From Clostridiales bacterium (GTDB lineage: Bacteria > Bacillota > Clostridia > Lachnospirales > Lachnospiraceae), in NCBI GenBank assembly GCA_029007845.1, contig JAQXIP010000104.1:1-64000 (forward strand): 64,000 nucleotides of DNA, written 5' to 3'. A program made the translations under genes and the position numbers. This document shows positions 7,944 through 17,742 of this stretch, piece by piece. The notes under the pieces are model-generated. The model searched no databases, was not told the DNA's origin, and saw only the letters and a program-made list of their open reading frames with translations. Each line of letters begins with the position of its first letter. Positions within the stretch are counted from its first letter, which is position 1.

Positions 7944-8795
7944 ATGGAAACATTTTTATTCTGGCTGAAATCAATGATACTTGGAATTGTGGAAGGAATT
8001 ACCGAATTTTTACCGGTGTCTTCTACAGGACACTTAATTATCTTCGAGAATCTGCTTCGGTTTAGCGGGGATGAAGGATATGTGGAAATGTACAGTTATG
8101 TCATACAGCTTGGTGCAATTCTTGCGGTTATTATTCTGTTCCGGGAAAAAATATGGGAAACGATTATTCATCTGTTCCCAACTAAGAACAATGAAGTGAC
8201 TTATGAAAACTCCGGTTTCCGGTTCTGGCTGATGATTGTAATTGCCTGTATACCGGGTACCATTGCGGAATTTACAGTGGGTGATGCAATTGAAACCTAT
8301 CTGTTTAATCCATATTCTGTTGCGGGGGCGCTGGTACTTGGTGCGGTTCTGTTAATTATGCTGGAACAGAAATACTCAAAAAAGAATGGAAAGAAACTGA
8401 ATCTTATTGTTACGGTGAAGCAGGCATTGATCGTTGGATGCTTTCAATGTCTGGCGGTAATTCCGGGAATGTCCCGTTCTGCGTCTACGATCATGGGCGG
8501 TTGGGTTGCCGGTCTTTCCACTGTATCCGCTGCAGAGTTTTCGTTTTTCCTGGCAATCCCGGTTATGTTTGGAATGAGCTTTCTGAAGCTGGTTTCTTAT
8601 GGTGGCTTCGGTGCTATGACCGGGGCAGAATTAGGCGCACTGATCGTAGGTTTTGTTGTATCTTTCCTGGTGGCACTTGTTGTTGTAAAGTCTTTTATCA
8701 CTTATCTGAAGAAAAAACCAATGAAAGTATTTGCCTATTACCGGGTGATTTTTGCAGTAGTAGTTGTGATTGCCGGAATCGCCGGTCTGTTCTAA
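7944..8795 (+). CDS. uppP: undecaprenyl-diphosphatase UppP/BacA
   Basis: 283 aa; GIVEGITEFLPVSSTGHLI and IPGMSRSASTIMGG motifs. Confidence 0.97.
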   Translation: METFLFWLKSMILGIVEGITEFLPVSSTGHLIIFENLLRFSGDEGYVEMYSYVIQLGAILAVIILFREKIWETIIHLFPTKNNEVTYENSGFRFWLMIVIACIPGTIAEFTVGDAIETYLFNPYSVAGALVLGAVLLIMLEQKYSKKNGKKLNLIVTVKQALIVGCFQCLAVIPGMSRSASTIMGGWVAGLSTVSAAEFSFFLAIPVMFGMSFLKLVSYGGFGAMTGAELGALIVGFVVSFLVALVVVKSFITYLKKKPMKVFAYYRVIFAVVVVIAGIAGLF

Positions 8796-8846
8796 GAAAA
8801 CAGGAATTTTTCGCCAGTATGCAGGAAAACCGGACCATGCTTCTGC

Positions 8847-9443
8847 TTAGAAGGTAGAAAAGGAATCAAACGGGTAGATTCGTAGAACTACTTTTCCAAG
8901 AATGTTTTCCTTCGGAATGCAGCCTACTTCTTCATAGCGGCTGTCCCAGCTTTCTTCGTCTTTCCGGTTATCTCCCATTACGAAGTAACAGCCTTCCGGA
9001 ACCGTGTATGGTTCATTGGCAACTCCGGAAATATCAATCAGTGCATTCCCATAGACATCTTCGGTTAACTCTTTTCCATCAATAAAGACGGTTCCGTCTA
9101 TAATCTGAATGGTTTCGCCGGGAAGGGCAATCACCCGTTTTACCCATTCTTCTCCTGTGGCGGGACTGATGAATATAATCATGTCAAACCGTTTCGGATC
9201 CCCAAAATAATAGCTTACCCGTTCCCGAATCAGCCAATCCTGATTGTTCAGGGTGTTTTCCATGGATTCGCCGTTCACAATATTTCTGGCAAACACATAT
9301 TTCGGGATAACAACTAGTCCGAGTACAAGGATCAATCCATAGATGACAAGTTCTTTCGCAATCCGGATAAATCGTTTCTTTTTGCTGCCTGCCTGAGGCG
9401 TTGTCTCATCCGCTGAGGGCTGGTTTTCTAATTGTTCTTCCAT
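8847..9443 (-). CDS. lepB: signal peptidase I
   Basis: MEEQLEN start at 9443; GESMENTL catalytic Ser, WVKRVIALPGE catalytic Lys, GCYFVMGDNRKDEESWDSR. Confidence 0.95.
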   Translation of the reverse strand: MEEQLENQPSADETTPQAGSKKKRFIRIAKELVIYGLILVLGLVVIPKYVFARNIVNGESMENTLNNQDWLIRERVSYYFGDPKRFDMIIFISPATGEEWVKRVIALPGETIQIIDGTVFIDGKELTEDVYGNALIDISGVANEPYTVPEGCYFVMGDNRKDEESWDSRYEEVGCIPKENILGKVVLRIYPFDSFSTF

Positions 9444-9575
9444 ATGAAGACTCCTTTCAGAAGGTAAATCAATCATTTCTCTCTGCTGAATTGTATCATA
9501 TAGAAGGAAAAAAAGAAAGTTATTTAAAGCAAATGGACAAACGAAGCGCATCGTGGTACACTACAATAAGATAAG

Positions 9576-9605
9576 TTTCAAACTTTGCACATGCAAATCG
9601 GACGG
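9576..9605. repeat. solo end fragment of the palindromic element
   Basis: tcaaactttgcacatgcaaatcggacggaac resembles the left terminus gaaacttcgcacatgtgaatcaggcggtatg of copy 2. Confidence 0.45.
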
Positions 9606-9641
9606 AACACAGACAACATAATTCAGATTGGAGAGAATGAG

Positions 9642-10877
9642 ATGAAAGCAACACCAGTGAAGGGCACCAATGATTATCTGCCAAAGGAAGTCCGTATCCG
9701 GGATTATCTTCAGGAGGTAATATTAAAGACCTATCAGGAAGGCGGGTTTGAGCGGATTACAACCCCTATTCTGGAAGATATGGAGAACCTGGATAAAAGC
9801 GATGGCGGTGAGAACCTGGGGCTGATTTTTAAGATATTAAAACGGGGCGATAAGCTTACAAAGGCTCTGGATCAGAACCAGTATGACCAGCTGTCAGATA
9901 TCGGGCTTCGGTATGACCTGACTCTTCCGCTGAGCCGTTATTATGCCAATAACCGTGCAAAATTAGTTTTGCCGTTTAAATGTATCCAGATGGACCGGGT
10001 ATACCGGGCAGAGCGTCCGCAGAAAGGCCGTCTCCGGGAATTCATGCAGTGCGACATTGACATTGTAGGTACTTCCTCACCGGATGCAGAAGTTGAGTTA
10101 ATACACACGACAACAAAAGCACTGATGGCTTTGGGGTTAAAAGATTTCACGGTGAAGATTAACGACCGCAGAATTCTTCGCGGTATATTGTCTGGCGCCG
10201 GATTCCAGGAAGACGAACAGGACAGTGTCTGCATTGTATTTGATAAACTCGACAAGATCGGGGCAGAAGGTGTGGCAAAGGAGCTTCTTGAAAAAGGATT
10301 CGACAAAGAACCGGTGGACAACCTGATAAAGCTTCTTGATAAGGAAGAAATTACCCTTGATACAGTGGAAACCCTTTGCGGGGACAACCCGGGGATTGCA
10401 AATCTCCGTTATATTATGGATGCCGTGGAGAAGATTTCTTCTGGTGCTTACCAGGTCGTGTATGAGATGTCTCTTGTTCGTGGCCAGGGTTATTATACCG
10501 GAACGGTATTTGAAGTGGAAGCGAAAGGATTCCGGGGAGCCATCGCAGGCGGCGGACGATATGATAACCTGATTGGAAAATTTACAAAAGAGGATATTCC
10601 GGCGGTTGGCTTTTCCATTGGATTTGAGCGGCTGTTTGGAATTCTGATGGAACAGGACTATCAGATTCCGGAGGAGAAAAAAAGAGTGGCACTGCTTTAT
10701 GGAAGCGGGGAATTCCTCGATGCCATGAGTATGGCCGACAAGCTTCGGAATGACTATCAGGTGGCACTGTTTGAAAAACCAAAGAAAGTTGGAAAATATC
10801 TGGATAAATTAAAAGAACAGGGCTATGCTTATTTTTATATAATGAACCAGTCAGAAAAACTGAATGCGCTTGATTAA
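9642..10877 (+). CDS. hisS: histidine--tRNA ligase (divergent form)
   Basis: MKATPVKGTNDYLPKEVRIRDYLQEV; class II motifs; MDRVYRAERPQKGRLREFMQCDIDIVG; LVRGQGYYTGTVFE. Confidence 0.9.
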   Translation: MKATPVKGTNDYLPKEVRIRDYLQEVILKTYQEGGFERITTPILEDMENLDKSDGGENLGLIFKILKRGDKLTKALDQNQYDQLSDIGLRYDLTLPLSRYYANNRAKLVLPFKCIQMDRVYRAERPQKGRLREFMQCDIDIVGTSSPDAEVELIHTTTKALMALGLKDFTVKINDRRILRGILSGAGFQEDEQDSVCIVFDKLDKIGAEGVAKELLEKGFDKEPVDNLIKLLDKEEITLDTVETLCGDNPGIANLRYIMDAVEKISSGAYQVVYEMSLVRGQGYYTGTVFEVEAKGFRGAIAGGGRYDNLIGKFTKEDIPAVGFSIGFERLFGILMEQDYQIPEEKKRVALLYGSGEFLDAMSMADKLRNDYQVALFEKPKKVGKYLDKLKEQGYAYFYIMNQSEKLNALD

Positions 10878-10926
10878 TGTCTGGCATTCGATTTTTTAAA
10901 TATTTCGCATAATGGAGGAAAAACAA

Positions 10927-12126
10927 ATGAATATCTTAGTCATCAATTGTGGCAGCTCGTCATTAAAGTACCAGCTCATTGACAGCGAGTCGGAAGCGGT
11001 ACTTGCAAAAGGAGTTTGTGAGCGGATCGGAATGGAAGGAAGCCTTCTTACGCATGAAAAACAGGGAGAAGACAAAGTAAAAACCCCGATTGACATGCCA
11101 AATCACACGGTTGCTGTAAAAGTGGTTCTTGATAAGCTTACAGACAAAGAAGAAGGCGTGATTGCCTCTCTGGATGAGATTGGCGCAGTGGGACACCGGA
11201 TTGTACATGGCGGAGAAAAATTCTCCAGCGCTACGCTGTTAAATGATGAGGTATTAAAAGCGGTAGAGGAATGCAATGATCTGGCACCATTACATAACCC
11301 GGCAAACCTGATTGGAATTAATTCCTGCAAAGAGTTGATGCCGGATGTGCCGATGGTAGGTGTATTTGATACGGCATTCCATCAGACAATGCCGAAAAAA
11401 GCTTACATGTATGGACTTCCTTACGAATATTATGAGAAATATAAAGTAAGACGCTACGGCTTCCATGGAACCAGCCATGACTATGTATCCCACCGGGCAG
11501 CAAAGATTCTTGGAAAGAACATCGAAGACCTCCGGATTATCGTATGCCATCTTGGGAATGGAGCCAGCATTTCAGCGGTAAAATATGGAAAGTGCATCGA
11601 TACATCCATGGGACTTACCCCTCTCGAAGGCCTTATTATGGGTACCCGTTCCGGTGATCTTGACCCTGCCATCCTTAATTTTATTGCTCAGAAGGAACAT
11701 CTTTCTCTGGAAGAAATGATGGATGTATTAAATAAAAAATCCGGTGTGCTTGGACTATCCGATGGCTTGTCCAGCGATTTCCGTGATCTGGCACAGGCTT
11801 CCGAGGAGGGAAATGAAAAGGCAAAGACCGCACTGGATGCATATGCTTACCGGGTAGGAAAATATATTGGCGCTTATACGGCAGCAATGGGCGGTGTTGA
11901 TGTGATTGCCCTCACGGCAGGAGCTGGTGAGAATAATGCCTGCGTCCGTTCTTTAATCGGAGAATATATTGGTTATCTTGGAACGAATATTGATCCGGAG
12001 AAAAATAAAATCCGGGGAGAGGAAATCATTCTTTCTGATCCGGATGCGAAAGTAGTTACGATGGTAGTTCCAACGAATGAAGAATTATCCATTGCAAGAC
12101 AGACCGTTGCACTGGTTGAAAAATAA
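10927..12126 (+). CDS. ackA: acetate kinase
   Basis: MNILVINCGSSSLKYQLID; FHGTSHDYVSHRAA; GNGASISAVKYGKCIDTSMGLTPLEGLIMGTRSGDLDPAI. Confidence 0.98.
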   Translation: MNILVINCGSSSLKYQLIDSESEAVLAKGVCERIGMEGSLLTHEKQGEDKVKTPIDMPNHTVAVKVVLDKLTDKEEGVIASLDEIGAVGHRIVHGGEKFSSATLLNDEVLKAVEECNDLAPLHNPANLIGINSCKELMPDVPMVGVFDTAFHQTMPKKAYMYGLPYEYYEKYKVRRYGFHGTSHDYVSHRAAKILGKNIEDLRIIVCHLGNGASISAVKYGKCIDTSMGLTPLEGLIMGTRSGDLDPAILNFIAQKEHLSLEEMMDVLNKKSGVLGLSDGLSSDFRDLAQASEEGNEKAKTALDAYAYRVGKYIGAYTAAMGGVDVIALTAGAGENNACVRSLIGEYIGYLGTNIDPEKNKIRGEEIILSDPDAKVVTMVVPTNEELSIARQTVALVEK

Positions 12127-12147
12127 CAAGCAAAGGAGAGAGAGCAG

Positions 12148-12861
12148 ATGAAAAAATTATCTTTAGAACAAGAGTTAACGAGTAATTCCTATCCTGGCAG
12201 AGGTATTGTAATCGGCCGATCCGAAGATGGAAAGCATGCTGTAACCGCATATTTTATCATGGGACGCAGTGAGAATTCCAGAAACCGGGTATTTGTAGAA
12301 GATGGAGAAGGAATCCGTACACAGGCCTTTGACCCATCCAAGCTTACCGATCCAAGCCTGATTATCTATGCACCGGTGCGTGTCCTTGGTAATAAGACTA
12401 TCGTAACAAACGGTGACCAGACGGATACGATCTATGAATTGATGGACAAGCAGCAGACATTTGAGCAGGCACTGCGCACAAGGGAATTTGAGCCGGATGC
12501 ACCAAATTATACACCAAGGATCTCTGGTATCCTTCATGTGGAAAATGGAGCGTATAATTATGCTATGTCCATTTTAAAAAGCAATAATGGGAACCCGGAT
12601 TCCTGCAATCGTTATACATTTGCATACAGCAATGTACCAGCCGGTGAAGGACATTTTATCCATACTTATATGGGAGATGGCAATCCTCTGCCAAGCTTTG
12701 AAGGCGAGCCGAAATTAGTAGGGATTCCAAATGACATTGATGCATTTACCGATCTGATCTGGAACAGCCTCAATGATGATAATAAGGTTTCCCTTTTTGT
12801 ACGCTACATTAATATCGAAGATGGCACCTATGAAAGCCGGATTGTGAACAAGAATCAATAA
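12148..12861 (+). CDS. IMP cyclohydrolase, PurO-like
   Basis: 237 aa; YPGRGIVIGRSEDGKHAVTAYFIMGRSENSRNR start typical of PurO-like IMP cyclohydrolase; next to an AICAR transformylase. Confidence 0.85.
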   Translation: MKKLSLEQELTSNSYPGRGIVIGRSEDGKHAVTAYFIMGRSENSRNRVFVEDGEGIRTQAFDPSKLTDPSLIIYAPVRVLGNKTIVTNGDQTDTIYELMDKQQTFEQALRTREFEPDAPNYTPRISGILHVENGAYNYAMSILKSNNGNPDSCNRYTFAYSNVPAGEGHFIHTYMGDGNPLPSFEGEPKLVGIPNDIDAFTDLIWNSLNDDNKVSLFVRYINIEDGTYESRIVNKNQ

Positions 12862-12888
12862 TGACAGAAGAAAGGAATCGTTGAACAA

Positions 12889-14064
12889 ATGAAAGAATTA
12901 GAATTGAAATACGGTTGTAACCCGAATCAGAAACCTTCCCGGATCTATATGGAGGAAGGAGAACTGCCAATTAAAGTGCTGAATGGAAGACCGGGATATA
13001 TCAACTTTATGGATGCGTTTAATGGCTGGCAGCTTGTCAGGGAGTTAAAGAAGGCCACTGGCCTTCCGGCAGCAACTTCTTTCAAACATGTGTCTCCGGC
13101 AGGTGCTGCAGTGGGAACCCCATTAAGTGATACATTAAAGAAAATCTACTGGGTTGATGATCTGGGTGAGCTCTCACCATTGGCATGTGCTTATGCAAGA
13201 GCCAGAGGTGCAGACCGGATGTCTTCTTATGGGGATTTTATCGCATTATCAGATGTAGTGGATGTGCCTACCGCAAAAATGATTCAGCGGGAAGTGTCCG
13301 ATGGCGTGATTGCTCCGGGATATGAGCCGGAAGCCCTTGAGATCTTAAAGAGCAAACGGAAGGGAACCTATAACATTATTGAGATTGATCCTTCCTATGA
13401 ACCTGCACCGGTTGAGAGAAGAAATATTTTTGGCATTACGTTTGAGCAGGGTAGAAATGAATTAAAGATTGACGATGAACTGTTTGCCAATGTGGTAACA
13501 GAGAACAAAAACCTGCCAGAACAGGCGAAGAGAGATCTGGCAATTTCCATGATTACGTTAAAATATACCCAGTCCAATTCGGTGTGCTATGTAAAGGATG
13601 GACAGGCAATTGGAATTGGTGCCGGACAGCAGTCCAGAATCCACTGTACCCGTCTTGCCGGACAAAAAGCAGATAACTGGTGGCTCAGACAGTCCCCGCA
13701 GGTAATGGGACTTCAGTTTGTGGATTCCATCCGTCGGGCTGACCGGGATAATGCCATTGACCTGTATATCGGGGAAGATTACATGGACGTACTGGCAGAC
13801 GGTGCATGGGAGAGCATTTTTAAAGTAAAACCAGAGGTGTTTACAAAAGAGGAAAAACGTGCATGGCTTGATAAGAACACGGAAGTGTCTCTTGGCTCGG
13901 ATGCATTCTTCCCATTTGGGGATAATATTGAGCGGGCTCATAAGAGTGGTGTGCAGTATATTGCACAGCCAGGTGGTTCCATCCGTGATGACAATGTTAT
14001 TGAAACCTGCAACAAGTACAACATGGCAATGGCGTTCACAGGAATCCGCCTGTTCCATCATTAA
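12889..14064 (+). CDS. AICAR transformylase (phosphoribosylaminoimidazolecarboxamide formyltransferase, stand-alone)
   Basis: 391 aa; LKYGCNPNQKPSRIY, SFKHVSPAGAAVG, KYTQSNSVCYVKDGQAIGIGAGQQSRIHCTRLAG. Confidence 0.92.
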   Translation: MKELELKYGCNPNQKPSRIYMEEGELPIKVLNGRPGYINFMDAFNGWQLVRELKKATGLPAATSFKHVSPAGAAVGTPLSDTLKKIYWVDDLGELSPLACAYARARGADRMSSYGDFIALSDVVDVPTAKMIQREVSDGVIAPGYEPEALEILKSKRKGTYNIIEIDPSYEPAPVERRNIFGITFEQGRNELKIDDELFANVVTENKNLPEQAKRDLAISMITLKYTQSNSVCYVKDGQAIGIGAGQQSRIHCTRLAGQKADNWWLRQSPQVMGLQFVDSIRRADRDNAIDLYIGEDYMDVLADGAWESIFKVKPEVFTKEEKRAWLDKNTEVSLGSDAFFPFGDNIERAHKSGVQYIAQPGGSIRDDNVIETCNKYNMAMAFTGIRLFHH

Positions 14065-14085
14065 TTATTTCAGGAGGACATCAGG

Positions 14086-15672
14086 TTGTCTCAGTTAGAA
14101 CAGGAAATTAAAAAAAGAAGAACATTTGCGATTATTTCCCATCCGGATGCCGGCAAAACCACATTGACAGAAAAATTTCTTTTATACGGAGGTGCGATTA
14201 ATCTTGCAGGTTCCGTAAAAGGAAGGAAAGCGGCAAAACATGCGGTATCAGACTGGATGGAGATTGAAAAAGAAAGAGGAATTTCCGTCACCTCATCCGT
14301 GATGCAGTTTAACTATCAGGGATATTGTATCAATATTCTGGACACGCCGGGACATCAGGACTTTTCTGAGGATACGTACCGGACGTTGATGGCTGCCGAT
14401 TCGGCAGTCATGGTCATCGACGGATCAAAAGGTGTGGAGGCACAGACTATAAAATTATTTAAGGTCTGTGTCATGCGTGGAATTCCGATCTTTACCTTTA
14501 TCAATAAAATGGACCGGGAAGCCAATGATCCATTTGAACTGATTGATGAGATTGAAAATGTGCTTGGAATCCGCACTTGTCCGGTTAACTGGCCAATCGG
14601 TTCCGGCAAAAACTTTAAAGGGGTCTATGACCGCCAGACAAAGACGATTTCCCGCTTTTTTGCAGGGGATAACGGACATAAGGTGGCCACGGAAGACGTA
14701 GAGCTTGGCTCAAAGAAGCTGGATGAACTTATCGGCGAGGTGAACCACCAGAAGCTTCTCGAAGAAATTGAACTGTTAGACGGAGCAGCTGATGAGTATG
14801 ACCTGGAGCGGATTCAGGCAGGTAAGCTTTCACCGGTGTTTTTTGGTTCAGCGCTTACTAATTTTGGTGTGGAAACCTTTTTACAGCATTTTCTTGATAT
14901 GACTACGACACCCCTTCCAAGAAAATCTGACGAAGGGGAGATTAGTCCGTTTTCCGAAGATTTTTCCGCATTTGTCTTTAAAATACAGGCGAATATGAAT
15001 AAAGCCCACCGGGACCGCATTGCGTTTATGCGGATCTGTTCTGGAAAATTCGACGCGGGAATGGAAGTCTATCATGTACAGGGCGGGAAAAAGATCCGCC
15101 TGACCCAGCCGCAGCAGATGATGGCAGATGAGCGGCATCATGTGACCGAAGCCTATGCAGGGGACATTATTGGCGTATTTGACCCGGGAATCTTCTCCAT
15201 TGGCGATACCCTTTGTACGTCAAATCACAAATTTCAATATGAAGGAATTCCTACCTTTGCACCAGAGCATTTTGCAAAAGTGCGACAGGTGGATACGATG
15301 AAACGGAAACAGTTTATCAAAGGAATTGAGCAGATTGCCCAGGAAGGTGCGATCCAGATTTTCCAGGAGTATAATACCGGTATGGAGGAGATTATTGTGG
15401 GGGTAGTTGGCGTCCTCCAATTTGATGTGTTAAAGTTCCGGCTGGAAAATGAATACAATGTAGAGATCCGCCTGGAGCCGCTGCCATATGAGCATATCCG
15501 CTGGATTACGAACAAAGAGGTCGATGTGGCATCGTTAAGTGTCACTTCCGATACAAAGAAAATAAAAGATTTAAAAGGTAATCCGTTACTGATTTTCGCT
15601 CATCCATGGAGTATTAAAACCGTTGAGGAGCGTAATGAAGGATTACAGCTTAGTGAATTTGGCACAAATTAG
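14086..15672 (+). CDS. prfC: peptide chain release factor 3
   Basis: 528 aa, TTG start; RTFAIISHPDAGKTTLTEK, KERGISVTSSVMQF, DTPGHQDFSEDTYRTL. Confidence 0.97.
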   Translation: MSQLEQEIKKRRTFAIISHPDAGKTTLTEKFLLYGGAINLAGSVKGRKAAKHAVSDWMEIEKERGISVTSSVMQFNYQGYCINILDTPGHQDFSEDTYRTLMAADSAVMVIDGSKGVEAQTIKLFKVCVMRGIPIFTFINKMDREANDPFELIDEIENVLGIRTCPVNWPIGSGKNFKGVYDRQTKTISRFFAGDNGHKVATEDVELGSKKLDELIGEVNHQKLLEEIELLDGAADEYDLERIQAGKLSPVFFGSALTNFGVETFLQHFLDMTTTPLPRKSDEGEISPFSEDFSAFVFKIQANMNKAHRDRIAFMRICSGKFDAGMEVYHVQGGKKIRLTQPQQMMADERHHVTEAYAGDIIGVFDPGIFSIGDTLCTSNHKFQYEGIPTFAPEHFAKVRQVDTMKRKQFIKGIEQIAQEGAIQIFQEYNTGMEEIIVGVVGVLQFDVLKFRLENEYNVEIRLEPLPYEHIRWITNKEVDVASLSVTSDTKKIKDLKGNPLLIFAHPWSIKTVEERNEGLQLSEFGTN

Positions 15673-15686
15673 AAGGAGATGGTAGT

Positions 15687-16298
15687 ATGCAGAAAGTAAT
15701 TACAATCAGCAGACAGTATGGCAGTGGTGGACGTGAGATCGGACAGAAGCTGGCAGAAAGGCTTGGGGTACCTTTTTATGACAATGAGCTGATTACCCGT
15801 GCAGCCAGGGAAAGCGGTTTTGCAGAAAGCGCATTTGAGACCGCAGAAGACAAGGCCACTAACAGCCTTTTGTATTCCATTGCCATGGGGGTAAGTGCAT
15901 ACGGAAGCCATGATTTTTCCGGCGCAAGCCTGTCCATCGGCGATCGTATTTTTCTGGCTCAGTCCGATGTGATCCGGAAAGTTGCAGATGAAGGTCCTTG
16001 TGTCATTGTGGGACGCTGCGCCGATTATGTCTTAAAGGAGCGGGAGAATGTGATCAATCTGTTTATCCGGGCAGGACTGGATTTCCGGATTAAACGTGCG
16101 GTTGAAGAGTACCAGATACCGGTTGCAAAAGCAGGTGAAACGGTGCAGAAAAATGACAAGAGAAGGGCAAACTATTATAATTACCATACCTGTGAAAAAT
16201 GGGATAATCTGAATAATTATGATTTCGTCATCCGCAGTGACATTGCCGGAATTGACCAGAGTGTGAAAACAATTCTGACTTTTTTAGGCGAAATCTGA
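15687..16298 (+). CDS. cytidylate kinase-like family protein
   Basis: 203 aa; VITISRQYGSGGREIGQKLAERLGVPFYDNELI; IVGRCADYVL. Confidence 0.88.
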   Translation: MQKVITISRQYGSGGREIGQKLAERLGVPFYDNELITRAARESGFAESAFETAEDKATNSLLYSIAMGVSAYGSHDFSGASLSIGDRIFLAQSDVIRKVADEGPCVIVGRCADYVLKERENVINLFIRAGLDFRIKRAVEEYQIPVAKAGETVQKNDKRRANYYNYHTCEKWDNLNNYDFVIRSDIAGIDQSVKTILTFLGEI

Positions 16299-16340
16299 TT
16301 TTTGGGTGAAATCTGAATGGAAGGAAAGGACTTATAGATC

Positions 16341-17621
16341 ATGTGGGCATTTAAACATGAAAATAAAAAATATACCACAATTTCCATTTATGTCATTCTG
16401 ACCGCAGCAGCTATCTTCGGGCTGGGGCTGGTATTCCAGCATGCAACGGAGCTGATTACCAGTATTTTAGAAGGCACTAGTTGGTTACTTAAGGTTGTGA
16501 AGCCAGTTATTATCGGATTTGTTCTGGCATATATTTTAGATCCGGTTGTTGATTTGTTTCAGAAATGGCTTCAGAAAATAAAGTATTTTGATCGGCATAA
16601 AAAACGTGCCAGAGGTATTTCTATTCTGGTCACCTACCTGCTTGTTGTATTTTTTGTGGTAGCAATTATTTCCCTGCTTGTATTTAGTGTAACCGATCAG
16701 CTGCGGGTGGCAAACTTTGAAGATATTATTGCTGTGTGCAATTCCTATATCGGAAGTGTCAATGAGATGTACGGGCAGATTTTAAAATGGCTGAATGAGC
16801 TGAATATCCAGTCGGATGAGCTGTCTGCCTATGTAAAGGAAATCAGCGGACACCTGATCGAGTACTTAAAAGCAGTACTAGAAGGGGCTGCACTTTCGGT
16901 CGGAAATATATCTGGTTTTATGACGACCGCTGTCTTTGCCATCATTATCAGTATCTATTTTCTCGTAGATGGAAAAATGATTGGCTGCTTTCTTAGGAAG
17001 GTGTTCCGGGCATTTTTCAATGACAAAATAAATGATTGGGCGGGCACGGTAATCAGCGATGCGGATACGGTATTTTCCGGCTATATGCGTGGGCAGCTTA
17101 CGGATGCCTTTGTAATGATGATTTTGATTTCCCTTTCCCTGTCTCTGCTTGGTGTGAAATTCTCTGTACTGATCGGGGTAATGGCAGGGATTGGAAACCT
17201 GATTCCGTACTGCGGTCCGGTTGTGGCATATGGGCTTACGGCAATCGTTTGTCTGCTGAATGGAGACATTAAGAAGTTAGTGATCGGAATCATTGTGTTA
17301 TTTGTGATCCAGACGATTGATGGCAATCTGATTGGACCGAAGCTGTTAAGCCAGAGCATTGATATTCATCCACTGCTCGTTATTGTGTCCTTAATCTTCG
17401 GAAGCGCTGTGGGAGGCTTTCTTGGAATGCTCCTTGCAGTTCCGGTAGGCGCATTTTTAAAGGTTCGTTTTGTTTCCTACCTTGACCGGAAATTAGAGCT
17501 TAAGGGCATTAAGGTTGAGCCGTATTCAGAGCCGGTTGATGGTGATGGATTTGGACGGGAGCGCAAGGAGAACACGGAAGAAAAGAAAGAAAAAAATCGT
17601 ACCGATAAGAAAGAAAAGTAG
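16341..17621 (+). CDS. AI-2E family transporter
   Basis: 426 aa; multi-TM; GNLIPYCGPVVAYG, QTIDGNLIGPKLLSQSIDIHPLLVI motifs. Confidence 0.9.
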   Translation: MWAFKHENKKYTTISIYVILTAAAIFGLGLVFQHATELITSILEGTSWLLKVVKPVIIGFVLAYILDPVVDLFQKWLQKIKYFDRHKKRARGISILVTYLLVVFFVVAIISLLVFSVTDQLRVANFEDIIAVCNSYIGSVNEMYGQILKWLNELNIQSDELSAYVKEISGHLIEYLKAVLEGAALSVGNISGFMTTAVFAIIISIYFLVDGKMIGCFLRKVFRAFFNDKINDWAGTVISDADTVFSGYMRGQLTDAFVMMILISLSLSLLGVKFSVLIGVMAGIGNLIPYCGPVVAYGLTAIVCLLNGDIKKLVIGIIVLFVIQTIDGNLIGPKLLSQSIDIHPLLVIVSLIFGSAVGGFLGMLLAVPVGAFLKVRFVSYLDRKLELKGIKVEPYSEPVDGDGFGRERKENTEEKKEKNRTDKKEK

Positions 17622-17742
17622 CAGGAAACGTATGACAATTTGATGGAAATCATTGAAAAAACTGACAATGTTTTGTATAATAAAGACAAAGAAAAGAACT
17701 TTTTATGAGTGTATTATGACAGCGTGAAAAGGGGGATGCTTT

